A stretch of DNA of 64,000 bases from Halobacillus campisalis (GCF_030345335.1 NZ_JAPVRC010000011.1:26617-90616); one strand, 5' to 3'. Counted from the stretch's first letter, positions 8,785 to 17,827 are shown. A program made the numbers and translations. The notes: generated by a model not told the origin, from the sequence alone.

Positions 8785-8980
8785 TGCTATAATGGTAAGG
8801 CTAGTCATCCGATTCATTATAGATTACTTGAGGAGGATGACTTTTTATCTTAGGAAAGGAGTTTATAAGAGGAAAGGGATACGCTTCTGAACAGTACTTA
8901 TTGCTTTCATTTGTCTCGTGTTTTTCCATACATACAAAGAGCGTATTCGCATAAAAAATTTCATAGTAAAGGATGGTTTG

Positions 8981-9772
8981 ATGAAATGTCCGCAATGTAA
9001 TCATGAACAAGGATCAGGAAAATTCTGCGGGGTCTGCGGCAGTCCGTTGAGTTCTGCGGGGGCGTCTGTTGAAACAGAACAAGCTGCTACCGCTGCGACC
9101 ATGGAACACAAGCCGGTTACGACCAATTCGGAATCGGTCGAGAAAGTAAAGAAATTCTCTGGAGATTACGGGCAAGGAGCACTACGTTTCTTGAAACGGC
9201 CTTCATTAGCTTTTCGTGCAGGGGAAACGGCATTTGCGCAAGGGCTTGCAACACTAATAATTTATATGGTTGCCTATTCTCTCAGCATTTATTTCCTGGC
9301 GAATTCCTTGTTTAAACAAATGGGATTTGGTTTAGGGGTACAGTCTCTGCCATTCTTCGGGGTGACCTCAAGGTTATTTTTAATTTCATTAATAGGGATC
9401 GTCATTTGTTTAGCTGCTCTATTTGTTATGGCCAGGTTCATGAATCTGCAGATGAGTGTCAAACGTTTAATTGCTCAATACGGCGGATTGATCACACCTT
9501 TTGCCGCAATCAATGTAATTGCTATTATCTTCGGACTGAGTGGCGCCATGTCTATGACGATGCTTTTATTAGGAGGATCTGCATTTTTTGTTCTTATATT
9601 AGTGCCTGCCCTATTTATCTATCACCACGGATTGACGTCTAAAGCAGAGCCACATGTATTCTATTGGAGTACGGGAACTAGTTTACTCATTATGATCGTT
9701 TCTTATTTATTTTGGAATTGGGTCATTTCAGATATGTTGGATGAATTGGACTCTTTCCTTTCCTTCTTTTAG
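8981..9772 (+). CDS. zinc-ribbon multi-span membrane protein
   Basis: A 263-residue protein beginning MKCPQCNHEQGSGKFCGVCG: two CxxC pairs form an N-terminal zinc ribbon. A polar linker of about 60 residues follows, then about five or six hydrophobic spans from residue 85 to 255, with no outer globular domain. The ATG at 8981 is preceded by AAAGGATGG; a longer frame from 8918 lacks a ribosome site and would put extra residues before the ribbon. It sits between the two TcaA-like paralogues, 49 bases before the second. The layout is common in Bacillus cell-envelope proteins of unknown role; function is not known. Confidence 0.8.
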   Translation: MKCPQCNHEQGSGKFCGVCGSPLSSAGASVETEQAATAATMEHKPVTTNSESVEKVKKFSGDYGQGALRFLKRPSLAFRAGETAFAQGLATLIIYMVAYSLSIYFLANSLFKQMGFGLGVQSLPFFGVTSRLFLISLIGIVICLAALFVMARFMNLQMSVKRLIAQYGGLITPFAAINVIAIIFGLSGAMSMTMLLLGGSAFFVLILVPALFIYHHGLTSKAEPHVFYWSTGTSLLIMIVSYLFWNWVISDMLDELDSFLSFF

Positions 9773-9821
9773 TATCAGTCGATTTTCTTAGATGAGTATT
9801 AGCTTCAAAGGAGAGGTTTTA

Positions 9822-11237
9822 TTGAAATATTGTACGATATGTGGACAGACAATCACAGATAACCAAACGTTCTGTACTTCTTGTGGAGCTAAGCAGGGTG
9901 ATGAAGAACAAGCTGCTAAACACGAACATACGCCTGAAGTCTCACCATCACGTCCTGTTCAAGAACGCAGACCAAAGAAACCGATGGCGAAAAACAAAAA
10001 AATTGCACTTATCTCTATCGCTGCAGCCTTAGTTATTTTAACGAGCGCTCATTTCATCATTTCTTCTATTATAGACCCATTAAAAAACGTGCAGGCCATG
10101 GACAGGGCAATCACCGAGCAGGACCCGGATGCTTTTTTTGAACAAGTGGATTTAAAGGAGAAAGCTTTAGTAGATAAAGAGGAATACTTATCATTCATCG
10201 ATTCTTCTGGCTGGGAGAGTATGCGTTACCAACTAATAGAAGGATTTGAAGGGGAACAAGGGAAAACGTTCGATTTTTCTATTCGTGATGAGGCAGGAGA
10301 TAAAGTATTCGCTGTAAAAAAAGATCCTCTCGTGCCTGGCTTGTATTCTACCTATGATATCGAAGCCATTCCTAATCAAGTGGTAGCGGCTTCGAATATG
10401 GAAAATACAAAGGTTACTATTGAAGGGAAGACGAAAGAGATCAAGGAAGCCTCTGACTTCACTGACCTTAATCTGGCTTATCCAGGAGAATATTCAGTAG
10501 AAGGAACTGCTCAATCGGAGTTCGGAACCTTCGAGTACAGTGATACACTGACTGTCTATCCGAATGAGGGCAATGAATCTGAAGTAATGATCGATTTTCC
10601 AAGTAATACGTATGCCATAGATACCAATCAGCAAGACGCCATTCTGTTCATCAATGGAGAAAGCACGGAACAGCCTCTATCTGAGTACACAGAATTAGGC
10701 CCATTTCCTACTGATGAACAAGTGACCGTCCACGCGGAGTGGAAAGACGAGGAAGGAAACACGCATACTACCGATGAGGTGGATCCGCAGTCCAGCATGT
10801 GGGGAGCATTGTCTTTTTATTTTGATGAGCCGACCGAGGAAGTGTATGCAGGGGAACAGACGAACAGCAGCAACGATGCCGGCTTTGACGAGGAAGAAGT
10901 AGAAGACTTCATGCTGCAATTCCTGGACCAAAGCGTGGAAGCCTTGAATGTCCAGGACTTTACTATTGTCGCGCCTCTTTTTAATGATGATGGATCCGGC
11001 AAAGCTGAGTCTCAAGAATTCATTGAATCAGGCAGGGTCGACACTGAGACGCTGCTGGATGGAGAATTGATAGATTTAGTAGAATTGGAAGAGGATGAAT
11101 TTGAAGTGACGATGAGTGAGAGTTATGAAATCTATTACTCAGACGGAGATTTTAAAGAACCGACTTTGGAATCGACGTATCTGCTTACGGTGGAAGATGG
11201 GGAGTTGAAAGTCGACTCCTACGTCAGTATTGATTAA
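9822..11237 (+). CDS. TcaA/YvbJ-like zinc-ribbon membrane protein, paralogue
   Basis: 471 residues starting at TTG (9822) with GGAGAGG 6-7 bases upstream; the earlier ATG at 9792 has no good site. Layout matches 7048-8538: zinc ribbon KYCTICGQ...FCTSCGAKQ, basic stretch, one span near residues 60-80, then IDPLKNVQAMDRAITEQDPDAFFEQ almost word for word as in the paralogue. The Glu-rich linker of the first copy is much shorter here. The two are clearly a local duplication that has since diverged, chiefly in the C-terminal domain. Same uncertainty on role; cell-envelope function is family knowledge. Confidence 0.85.
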   Translation: MKYCTICGQTITDNQTFCTSCGAKQGDEEQAAKHEHTPEVSPSRPVQERRPKKPMAKNKKIALISIAAALVILTSAHFIISSIIDPLKNVQAMDRAITEQDPDAFFEQVDLKEKALVDKEEYLSFIDSSGWESMRYQLIEGFEGEQGKTFDFSIRDEAGDKVFAVKKDPLVPGLYSTYDIEAIPNQVVAASNMENTKVTIEGKTKEIKEASDFTDLNLAYPGEYSVEGTAQSEFGTFEYSDTLTVYPNEGNESEVMIDFPSNTYAIDTNQQDAILFINGESTEQPLSEYTELGPFPTDEQVTVHAEWKDEEGNTHTTDEVDPQSSMWGALSFYFDEPTEEVYAGEQTNSSNDAGFDEEEVEDFMLQFLDQSVEALNVQDFTIVAPLFNDDGSGKAESQEFIESGRVDTETLLDGELIDLVELEEDEFEVTMSESYEIYYSDGDFKEPTLESTYLLTVEDGELKVDSYVSID

Positions 11238-11329
11238 GCTCGTTATTTGGTGGCTGCCTCCGGCACGGTAATGGCCGGAAATAGGTCACTGCTCTGGAAA
11301 AGCCAGGGCAGTCGATAACGGAACATGGC

Positions 11330-11455
11330 AAATGTAAGAATTACCGGCTGAAATGTAAGTAAAAACGCGGTGAATGTCGGAGTAAAGCCGCGAAATGTAA
11401 GAATAAGTGCGCCAAATGTAAGAAAAACTTATTCAAATGTAAGAATTACAACTAC
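11330..11455 (+). repeat. 21-bp-period tandem array, copy 2 (six units)
   Basis: Units start at 11330, 11351, 11372, 11393, 11414 and 11435, again exactly 21 bases apart. Five keep AAATGTAAG; the third is GAATGTCGG. A hairpin (TGCTCTGG/CCAGGGCA near 11290-11310) precedes it. Together with copy 1 the arrays bracket the four zinc-ribbon genes. Confidence 0.85.
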
Positions 11456-11478
11456 GCTCATAAAAAGCATAGAACTAA

Positions 11479-11514
11479 AAAACGTCCACCAGAACATGTT
11501 CTGGTGGACGTTTT
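11479..11514. terminator. bidirectional terminator
   Basis: A perfect 36-base palindrome, AAAACGTCCACCAGAACA and its complement, with A-run and T-run ends, sits between the convergent zinc-ribbon and cstA genes and can end both transcripts. Confidence 0.85.
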
Positions 11515-11536
11515 CCCTTATACATAAAGGATTTTT

Positions 11537-12979
11537 TTAAGCACTCGGTTTCAACTCTTCTTCAAGCGGAATATCCTTATTCAGCCCGCGGCGTGCCGCA
11601 ATAAAGAAGGCGGACACAATCGCAACGGTAATGATGGCAGCTGCCACATACGAAACATTTAACGATAAACCGAAACCAATCGGCGCGTTTAGAATATAGG
11701 TGAACGTCGCCATTGTCATAAACGTTGCTGGAATCGCGGCGATCCAGTAATTTTTTCTCGATAGGAACAAGTACATGGCTCCGACCCATAAGGCGATAAC
11801 TGCCGTGGACTGGTTGGCCCAGGAGAAATATCTCCACAGTAATGTGAAATCAATGCGTGTCAGTACGAATGAGATCACAAATAGCGGTACGGCGATCCAA
11901 ATACGACTTGCGATTTTCTTTTGAGACACATTGATATAGTCAGCAATGATCATACGGGCACTTCTGAAGGCTGTGTCTCCTGAAGTGATCGGCAGTACGA
12001 TGACACCAAGAACAGCAAGCGTTCCTCCGACAGCTCCAAGCATCGCAATGGAAACTTCGCTCACTACAGCAGCAGGACCTCCACTGGCAAGTACTTCGTT
12101 AAGACCGGCAGAACCGTTGAATACACTCATGGCAGCGGCTGCCCAGATCATCGCGATAATTCCTTCAGCGATCATCATGCCGTAGAAAATGCGGCGGCCT
12201 TGTTTTTCTTTTTGAGTCGTTCTAGAGATAATCGGCGTCTGTGTCGCATGGAAACCAGACAGCGCTCCACAGGAAATCGTTAAGAATAACAGTGGAAAAA
12301 TCGGCGCGTTATCCGGGTGCATGTTCGTTAACGTAAGCTCTGGAATCGGTGCTCCTGTGATGACAAGAGAAGCTCCGACACCGATGGCACTGATTAAAAG
12401 CAGCGCTCCGAAAATCGGGTAGAAACGTCCGATGATTTTATCAATCGGAAGCATTGTAGCCAGCAGATAATAAACAAAAATCGCTCCAATAATGATCGGC
12501 AGGGCGAGCCAGCTGCTCGTCATATTGTGCAAGAGATCAGCGGGGGCTGAGACGAACACGGTTCCTACAAGGACAAGCAGTAAAATCGCAAACGCGTTCA
12601 CGACGTGCTTCATCACTTTTCCTAAAAACTTACCGGCAAGTTCAGGCAGGTGCGCCCCGCGATTTCGGATCGAAATCATCCCTGTCAGGTAATCGTGAAC
12701 CGCTCCGGCAAAGATACAGCCAAATACAATCCACAAAAAGGCGACAGGTCCATAAAGCGCTCCGAGAATCGGCCCGAAAATGGGACCTACCCCGGCTATA
12801 TTTAACAGCTGAATTAATGAATTTCTTTTTTCACCCATTGGCAGGTAATCGACACCATCGCCGTTCGTATAAGCGGGTGTCTGGCGGTCTGTGTTGACTC
12901 CGAACGTTTTCTCGACATATTTTCCATAAGTAAAATAACCAACAATTAAAAGTGCAATACTTGCAAGAAACGTAATCAT
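11537..12979 (-). CDS. CstA-family carbon starvation transporter
   Basis: A 480-residue membrane protein starting MITFLASIALLIVGYFTYG; GGAGG lies 9 bases before the ATG at 12979, and the upstream extension to 13087 has no site. CstA hallmarks: LLNIAGVGPIFGPILGALYGP, FAGAVHDYLTGMISIR, SGFHATQTPIISR and SGDTAFRSARMIIADY. It is the shorter CstA type (480 rather than about 600-700 residues). CstA relatives BtsT and CstA of Escherichia coli move pyruvate and related compounds, and BtsT is controlled by a LytS/LytTR pair, as would be possible here with the genes at 13373-15840. Pyruvate or peptide uptake is therefore the working guess. Confidence 0.88.
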   Translation of the reverse strand: MITFLASIALLIVGYFTYGKYVEKTFGVNTDRQTPAYTNGDGVDYLPMGEKRNSLIQLLNIAGVGPIFGPILGALYGPVAFLWIVFGCIFAGAVHDYLTGMISIRNRGAHLPELAGKFLGKVMKHVVNAFAILLLVLVGTVFVSAPADLLHNMTSSWLALPIIIGAIFVYYLLATMLPIDKIIGRFYPIFGALLLISAIGVGASLVITGAPIPELTLTNMHPDNAPIFPLLFLTISCGALSGFHATQTPIISRTTQKEKQGRRIFYGMMIAEGIIAMIWAAAAMSVFNGSAGLNEVLASGGPAAVVSEVSIAMLGAVGGTLAVLGVIVLPITSGDTAFRSARMIIADYINVSQKKIASRIWIAVPLFVISFVLTRIDFTLLWRYFSWANQSTAVIALWVGAMYLFLSRKNYWIAAIPATFMTMATFTYILNAPIGFGLSLNVSYVAAAIITVAIVSAFFIAARRGLNKDIPLEEELKPSA

Positions 12980-13002
12980 TGCGGCTTCCTCCCTCGAATC
13001 TC

Positions 13003-13017
13003 TGTAATCGCTTACAA
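13003..13017 (-). promoter_or_regulatory. cre site (CcpA) upstream of cstA-like gene
   Basis: Read on the minus strand, TTGTAAGCGATTACA matches the cre consensus WTGNAANCGNWNNCW at every position. It lies 24 bases before the cstA start codon, suited to catabolite repression. Confidence 0.75.
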
Positions 13018-13029
13018 ATAATCGTAACA

Positions 13030-13044
13030 AAACAGCGCTTACAT
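13030..13044 (-). promoter_or_regulatory. second cre-like site upstream of cstA-like gene
   Basis: Minus-strand ATGTAAGCGCTGTTT fits the cre consensus except the penultimate base. Spacing of 27 bases from the perfect site suggests two CcpA contacts on the same DNA region. Confidence 0.5.
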
Positions 13045-13214
13045 TTGACCCGTTCGTGTCTATCATGTCGAAATATCTGTCTGACATGCAAAAAAACCGC
13101 CCTCAAAAAAGGACGGTTAGATTGTTTATATCGTGCTATGGATTGTATGTACCTGGTCGCCGGCGGGGCAGGGGCTTCAATTCGGACGCCCTGCATCGCA
13201 ATTTCCACTTTTAT

Positions 13215-13354
13215 CGAAAAAGGGTTTTAGGAAACAGCAAGACTCCTGTGGGAGATGCGGATAAGGGGTGACCCCACAGGGCTGAATAGCCCGAGGAGGC
13301 ACGCCATTCGCCCACGGAAAGCGAGTGGTTTCCTAAAAACCTTTCGCTTTTTCG
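13215..13354. repeat. Bacillaceae interspersed structured repeat
   Basis: Inverted ends (CGAAAAAGGGTTTTAGGAAAC and its near complement ending CTTTTTCG) enclose the core CAGCAAGACTCCTGTGGGA and CGGAAAGCGAGTGG. I recognise this core as a very common intergenic repeat of Bacillus-type genomes. The long foldback could also act as a terminator for the response regulator gene to its right. No protein is encoded. Confidence 0.75.
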
Positions 13355-13372
13355 AACATGTGAAGGACGGTC

Positions 13373-14095
13373 TTACAATTCAAGCTGTTTTCTTAACTCT
13401 TTAACGTAGTTGCGGCTAACAGAAAGCGTGTCCTTACTGCCTCTAAGCTCAAGCTGATAGGCGCCGTTAAACCATGGGATTAAGCGATCGACATAATCCA
13501 GGTTCACAAGATAACTTTTATGAATGCGGAAGAATGAAAATCCTTTCAGACGCTCTTCCATTTCCTTTAACGTCCCCTTCGTTTCGTACACCTGAGTTTT
13601 TGCGACGATTTTTGTCAGCCGGTCTTCCCTGTATACATACATAATATCAGAAGGGGTGAGGTAATGGATTTCATCATCACCTTCAATGGCCAAGCGCGTG
13701 GGACGCGACGTTGCTGCTTCCACCGGCTGCAGCTTCTTCTCTAACCGGGCAATCGCATCGCCGAGCTGCTCCTCATCAAACGGCTTTAATAAATAATCAA
13801 CGGCCTCATGACGAAAAGCTTCCACGGCAAAATCAGGGTAGGCGGTCGCAAAGACGATGGCCGGTACTTTTTTCAATTCCTGAACAGATGCAGCGACCTC
13901 CATGCCGTCCATTTTGGGCATTTCTATATCTAAGAAAATCACATCGGGCTGCAGCTGGATCGCTTTCATAATAGCTTCATCTCCAGAATCTGCTTCTCCT
14001 ACAATATCGATTGAATCATAGGACTTCAGCAAGTAGATTAACTCTTCCCGGCTGAAACGTTCATCATCGACGATCAGTGCCTTGATTGAACCCAT
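13373..14095 (-). CDS. LytTR-family response regulator
   Basis: 240 residues: receiver domain (residues 1-120) with acidic pocket VDDE, phosphoacceptor Asp56 in FLDIEMPKMDG, and conserved T/K positions (FATAYPDF, LLKPF); then a LytTR DNA-binding domain (about 140-238; YREDRLTKIVAKT, FFRIHKSYLVNLDYV). The start codon overlaps the kinase stop (TAATG), so the pair is co-translated. By family it binds direct repeats in promoters; I could not point to its site near cstA. Likely target is the adjacent CstA-type transporter. Confidence 0.92.
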   Translation of the reverse strand: MGSIKALIVDDERFSREELIYLLKSYDSIDIVGEADSGDEAIMKAIQLQPDVIFLDIEMPKMDGMEVAASVQELKKVPAIVFATAYPDFAVEAFRHEAVDYLLKPFDEEQLGDAIARLEKKLQPVEAATSRPTRLAIEGDDEIHYLTPSDIMYVYREDRLTKIVAKTQVYETKGTLKEMEERLKGFSFFRIHKSYLVNLDYVDRLIPWFNGAYQLELRGSKDTLSVSRNYVKELRKQLEL

Positions 14096-15840
14096 TACGC
14101 GGATACCTCCTTTCCTTGATGAGGAATATCAAATGATATAGTTGTTCCTTCCCCAGGCGTACTTTCAATGTGAAGCTTCGATTGTTCACCGTGCATATGG
14201 ACTAAGCGTTTATTAACGTTCATAAGCCCTAGACCTGTACCTTTTTCGGAATGGACTTCTTTTTCTCCAAGGGTGGCTAAACGCTCAGATGTCATTCCGC
14301 TTCCATTATCAATAAGCGTGATTCTGACCGATTCGCCAAAATTACTTATTTGAATCGTAATTTCGCAGTCGTCTTCCTTATCTTTGATGCCATGCTTAAT
14401 GCAGTTTTCGACGAGAGGCTGCAGCGTAAGCGGCGCTATTTTTACAGAGAGAGCGGAATCATCCACCTTGTAGTTCACGCGTAACTTATCGACAAAACGC
14501 GTCTCTTCAATGAGCAGGTAAGCTTTGACATGCTTCAATTCTTCATCAAGTGACGTCCACGTCTTCGTCGTAGCGCCAAGATTTTGTCGGAAAAATTTCG
14601 ATAAAGCAATCAGAAGAGAGCGGGCACGGTCCGGTTTTGTGCGGATCAGCGACACAATGACATTTAAAGAATTAAATAAAAAATGCGGATTGATTTGCGC
14701 CTGCAATGCTCTTACTTCGGCTTCCCTTGCCAGCTCCTGCGCTTTCTCAGCCTCGGCAATTTCAAGTTGCTGGCCAAGCAGGGCACTCAGCCCTTGAATC
14801 AGCTCCAGCAGGACATTGGAAATTTCTTTTTCCGAGCGCACATAGAATTTCAGCGTGCCGACCACTTCATGTCGTTTCTTCAACGGAGCGATCACAGCGG
14901 CTCCAAGCGGACAGTCCGAATGGCTGCACTGGATGTCATCATGCGTCGCCACAATCAACGTCCCCTTTTGAATGACTTCTCTTGTGGCGTCAGTTTGAAT
15001 ATTTTCTCCGGAGCGGTGGTGATCATCCGCCTCTCCGACATGAGCCAGAATCTTCTCCTGATCGGTCATCGAAATCGCACTCACGTCCACTTCGTCATAG
15101 ATAATCTGGCAGGCTTTTTGAGAGGAATCCTTCGTTAATCCTTTTCTTAAGTAAGCGACCGTTGACTCCGCGAGCTTCAACGCTTTCTGAGCCTGGAGCG
15201 CTCCCGCTTTTTCTTCCTCATTTAAAACATTTCGAATGATAAGCAAAAAGAGGGCAGCCCCCACGCCATTTGCGATAATCATCGGAAGCCCTATATCCTG
15301 TACAAGCGCCCATGCACGGGGAAAAGGCTGGGCGACGGCTAAAATAATGCCCATCTGCAGGGTCTCAGCCAGCCCTCCGATCAGAAGAGCCGTCTTCAGC
15401 TTCAGCGGCTTATCTTTTTTATGAAAAAAACCAGCAAGCACACCGGCGACAACAGCCGAAATCCCGCAGGCAAAGCCTGTAAAGCCACCGAGCGAGAAGC
15501 GGTGGATGCCGGCAATCAGACCGGCCCCGATCCCAATGCGGTATCCGCCGAACAGACCAGCAGCCACAATTCCGATTACCCTCGAGTTGGCAATCGCTTC
15601 ACTCTCTACTAAATCCATCGCCCATCTTCCAAACTCAAGAGAGCTCGTATCATACGTAATACCTGTATACGTACCAATAATCCCGAATAATCCGAAAAAA
15701 CCAATCGCCATCATCTGCTGTCCCGGATTCAAAGACTTACGGTCGATCAGCTCCCGGAAAAAACGGAACCTCGTTATAATGAAAGCCACCGTCACGATGA
15801 TGCCGAGCCGCTCCAGCATCGGGAGAAGTAATTCAAACAT
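14095..15840 (-). CDS. LytS-type sensor histidine kinase
   Basis: 581 residues in the LytS order: 5TM receptor region (residues about 1-200, with GLFGIIGTYTGI and the NSRVIGIVAAGLFGG stretch), GAF domain (about 230-360), then the His kinase phosphoacceptor motif INPHFLFNSLNVI and an HATPase domain with N-box NCIKHGI, DNGSGM and GTGLGL. It is the sensor of the LytTR regulator. Relatives LytS and BtsS respond to pyruvate, while LytS of staphylococci has been linked to membrane potential. The location beside a CstA transporter favours a metabolite signal. Confidence 0.92.
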   Translation of the reverse strand: MFELLLPMLERLGIIVTVAFIITRFRFFRELIDRKSLNPGQQMMAIGFFGLFGIIGTYTGITYDTSSLEFGRWAMDLVESEAIANSRVIGIVAAGLFGGYRIGIGAGLIAGIHRFSLGGFTGFACGISAVVAGVLAGFFHKKDKPLKLKTALLIGGLAETLQMGIILAVAQPFPRAWALVQDIGLPMIIANGVGAALFLLIIRNVLNEEEKAGALQAQKALKLAESTVAYLRKGLTKDSSQKACQIIYDEVDVSAISMTDQEKILAHVGEADDHHRSGENIQTDATREVIQKGTLIVATHDDIQCSHSDCPLGAAVIAPLKKRHEVVGTLKFYVRSEKEISNVLLELIQGLSALLGQQLEIAEAEKAQELAREAEVRALQAQINPHFLFNSLNVIVSLIRTKPDRARSLLIALSKFFRQNLGATTKTWTSLDEELKHVKAYLLIEETRFVDKLRVNYKVDDSALSVKIAPLTLQPLVENCIKHGIKDKEDDCEITIQISNFGESVRITLIDNGSGMTSERLATLGEKEVHSEKGTGLGLMNVNKRLVHMHGEQSKLHIESTPGEGTTISFDIPHQGKEVSA

Positions 15841-16186
15841 CTGACTCGTCCTTCCCAGTCTTTTTGCTTCTATTGTAGCATGCTTGAAAACGTTTCATAC
15901 AAATGGGGAATTCTTCCGTTAGTTGTGAAAATCTTTGAGGAGGGAGGAGTGAAAGGATTTAGACTTCGTTACATAGCCGCCACAGTATTATTTTATAGGA
16001 CTACAATAAACATGCTTAAGTCAGGCTCCCACAGGTTCACTTAGCATTCATTTAGAGAAATACTTTCCCAATACGAAATTGGAAACAGACATGTTACATT
16101 GATAGTACTATCGGTCGTAAATACTCCATGCAAACTATAAGTGGAGAAACGACAAATTAAAAATATAAGATTTAAGGATGACATGC
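15841..16186. other. intergenic region between divergent lytS and lipoprotein genes
   Basis: No gene seen. The only structure of note is a perfect 12-base palindrome GATAGTACTATC at 16101-16112, upstream of the lipoprotein gene, which could be an operator or chance. Confidence 0.4.
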
Positions 16187-16939
16187 ATGAAACGACCAAC
16201 GATATTACTCATGCTCGCTTCCCTTATTACTTTAATATCTGGATGTAACATATCTGATGGGGAAGAGGAGCAGGAAGTAACCAAAGAACAAGAAAAAACT
16301 AAAACCGAGCAAGAAGACAAACCACAGGTGGAAGATATCATTATTCACAGTGCTACAGAAGAAAAAGAAACGCCAGGCGAAGCCGTCCAGGAACAATACG
16401 AAGTTGTTTTCAGCGATGAAGAGAGTGAATTTCCTAAAGAGTCTTCCATCCTTCATGAAACCTCTTTGGAGGACCGAAGCATCGTTACTATCCGTTCACC
16501 TGAAGGGGAAAACAACTATAGTGTTTTTCTATACGAACGAGAAAATGTGTGGAAAATTAGAGGTTTCCTGCGCATCGATGCGAATCAAGGGGAAAGGTTT
16601 ACGGATGCTGAAGGATTGACTTTACCTATGGATCACTTTAGAACGACTGATTTACATGTAGAGGATACAGAAAGTGATATGTGGACGTTTGTAAACGATG
16701 AAAAAGTAGTCAATATAACGATGTTCGAGGAATTTCCACTAAGACAAGAAGCAGGGGGAGTAGAGCTTGCGGATGGAAGAAAAGGAAATGTCCAGGAAGA
16801 TTCCTATGGCAACAGTTCCATCTACTATTATGATAGAGGAAAAGTAGTCGTTGTATCTGGAACCCTTACGGAAAAAGAAGCGATTGACTTAGCGAAATCG
16901 TTACCTCCATCCAGTTCATCTGATTTCCCCAAACAATAG
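16187..16939 (+). CDS. lipoprotein with DUF4367-like C-terminal domain
   Basis: 250 residues from ATG 16187, chosen over 16178 because AAGGA ends 8 bases before it and only one or two bases before the earlier ATG. Signal peptide KRPTILLMLASLITLISGC ends in a lipobox with the lipidated cysteine near residue 20, followed by a Glu/Lys-rich tether. The C-terminus (SIYYYDRGKVVVVSG, TEKEAIDLAKSL) resembles the DUF4367 ending of Bacillus outer-surface lipoproteins and anti-sigma-type proteins. Single gene with its own terminator. Role unknown. Confidence 0.75.
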   Translation: MKRPTILLMLASLITLISGCNISDGEEEQEVTKEQEKTKTEQEDKPQVEDIIIHSATEEKETPGEAVQEQYEVVFSDEESEFPKESSILHETSLEDRSIVTIRSPEGENNYSVFLYERENVWKIRGFLRIDANQGERFTDAEGLTLPMDHFRTTDLHVEDTESDMWTFVNDEKVVNITMFEEFPLRQEAGGVELADGRKGNVQEDSYGNSSIYYYDRGKVVVVSGTLTEKEAIDLAKSLPPSSSSDFPKQ

Positions 16940-16953
16940 TTCAATGGTGCGTC

Positions 16954-16989
16954 AAAACAGCAGCAGCCAGCAAGGCTGCTGTTGTTTTT
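16954..16989 (+). terminator. Rho-independent terminator of the lipoprotein gene
   Basis: CAGCAGCC pairs with GGCTGCTG around a short loop, followed by a T-rich run. Confidence 0.75.
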
Positions 16990-17018
16990 AGTTACTCATC
17001 TTAAGATCAGTTTTAACC

Positions 17019-17060
17019 AAATGTTAGAAAAACTCCTGCACATGTAAGAATTCCGAATCG
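17019..17060 (+). repeat. 21-bp-period array, copy 3 (two units)
   Basis: AAATGTTAGAA at 17019 and ACATGTAAGAA at 17040 are 21 bases apart and share the unit core with the arrays at 5916 and 11330. It lies in the gap before the RDD gene. Confidence 0.6.
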
Positions 17061-17169
17061 CATCTTTCATTCACCTTCTAATTCATTAAATTTTCCAGAC
17101 ATTCCTTTTCTTGCATAGGACCATTGACCCGAGTAAAATGAGTCGTAGAATGATAGAAAGGATGTTTTT

Positions 17170-17604
17170 ATGGGGATCTCTGTCGGATTTACTAAAAGGT
17201 TTGCCGCCTCACTATTGGACGGGCTGGTCGTTTTCTTACCGATTGCTCTCATTTCGTATCTTCTGTTTCAAGCAGCGCCCGATGATGCTTTACCGAGCCT
17301 TACGCAGTCGCTATATATGCTTATTGTGCCTGTCGTGTGGCACGGGTACGTTGTCGGCAAGAAAATGATGGGCATCCGCATAGTGAAAAAAGATGGAAGC
17401 GACGTCGGAATAGGGGCGATGCTGCTGCGCGTATTTGTAGCTGGTCTCGTTTACGCCCTGACGGTTGGCATCGGATATATCGTCAGTGCGTTTATGGTCT
17501 TCATTCGAAAGGACCATCGCGCAATCCACGACTTGATCGCCGGTACTTATGTAACGGATGCAGAACCAGGGCAAGTGATTCCTTTAGAAGAGGCTCTTGA
17601 TTGA
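17170..17604 (+). CDS. RDD-family membrane protein
   Basis: 144 residues with three or four hydrophobic spans. Family marks are RFAASLLDGLVVF (the Arg-Asp pair of RDD), WHGYVVGKKMMGIRIVKKDG and FIRKDHRAIHDLIAGTYV. GAAAGGATG stands before the ATG. RDD proteins are widespread and mostly uncharacterised; some act in sodium or proton exchange in halophilic bacilli. Nothing in the neighbourhood tells more. Confidence 0.82.
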   Translation: MGISVGFTKRFAASLLDGLVVFLPIALISYLLFQAAPDDALPSLTQSLYMLIVPVVWHGYVVGKKMMGIRIVKKDGSDVGIGAMLLRVFVAGLVYALTVGIGYIVSAFMVFIRKDHRAIHDLIAGTYVTDAEPGQVIPLEEALD

Positions 17605-17794
17605 GAGAAAAGTAACGTATGACTATATGTATATTGGACTCGTTTTAGTGTGACTAAGTTTGGTTATCGTGAATGGTGCTTTTTTTCACAGTATGTCTGA
17701 TAGTCTGTTCACCGTTGTCACCTTACTATCGTTAAGCCCTTTATTTCTCAAAACACTTGATCGTGCAAAGACGAGAGTGAATGAGAAATAGTAA

Positions 17795-17827
17795 AGATCC
17801 CTCCTTCCATTGAGGAAGGAGGGATCT
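17795..17827. terminator. strong hairpin between RDD gene and small leftward gene
   Basis: Perfect 14-base arms AGATCCCTCCTTCC with loop ATTGA. Short T and A stretches flank it; it can serve both converging genes. Confidence 0.6.
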
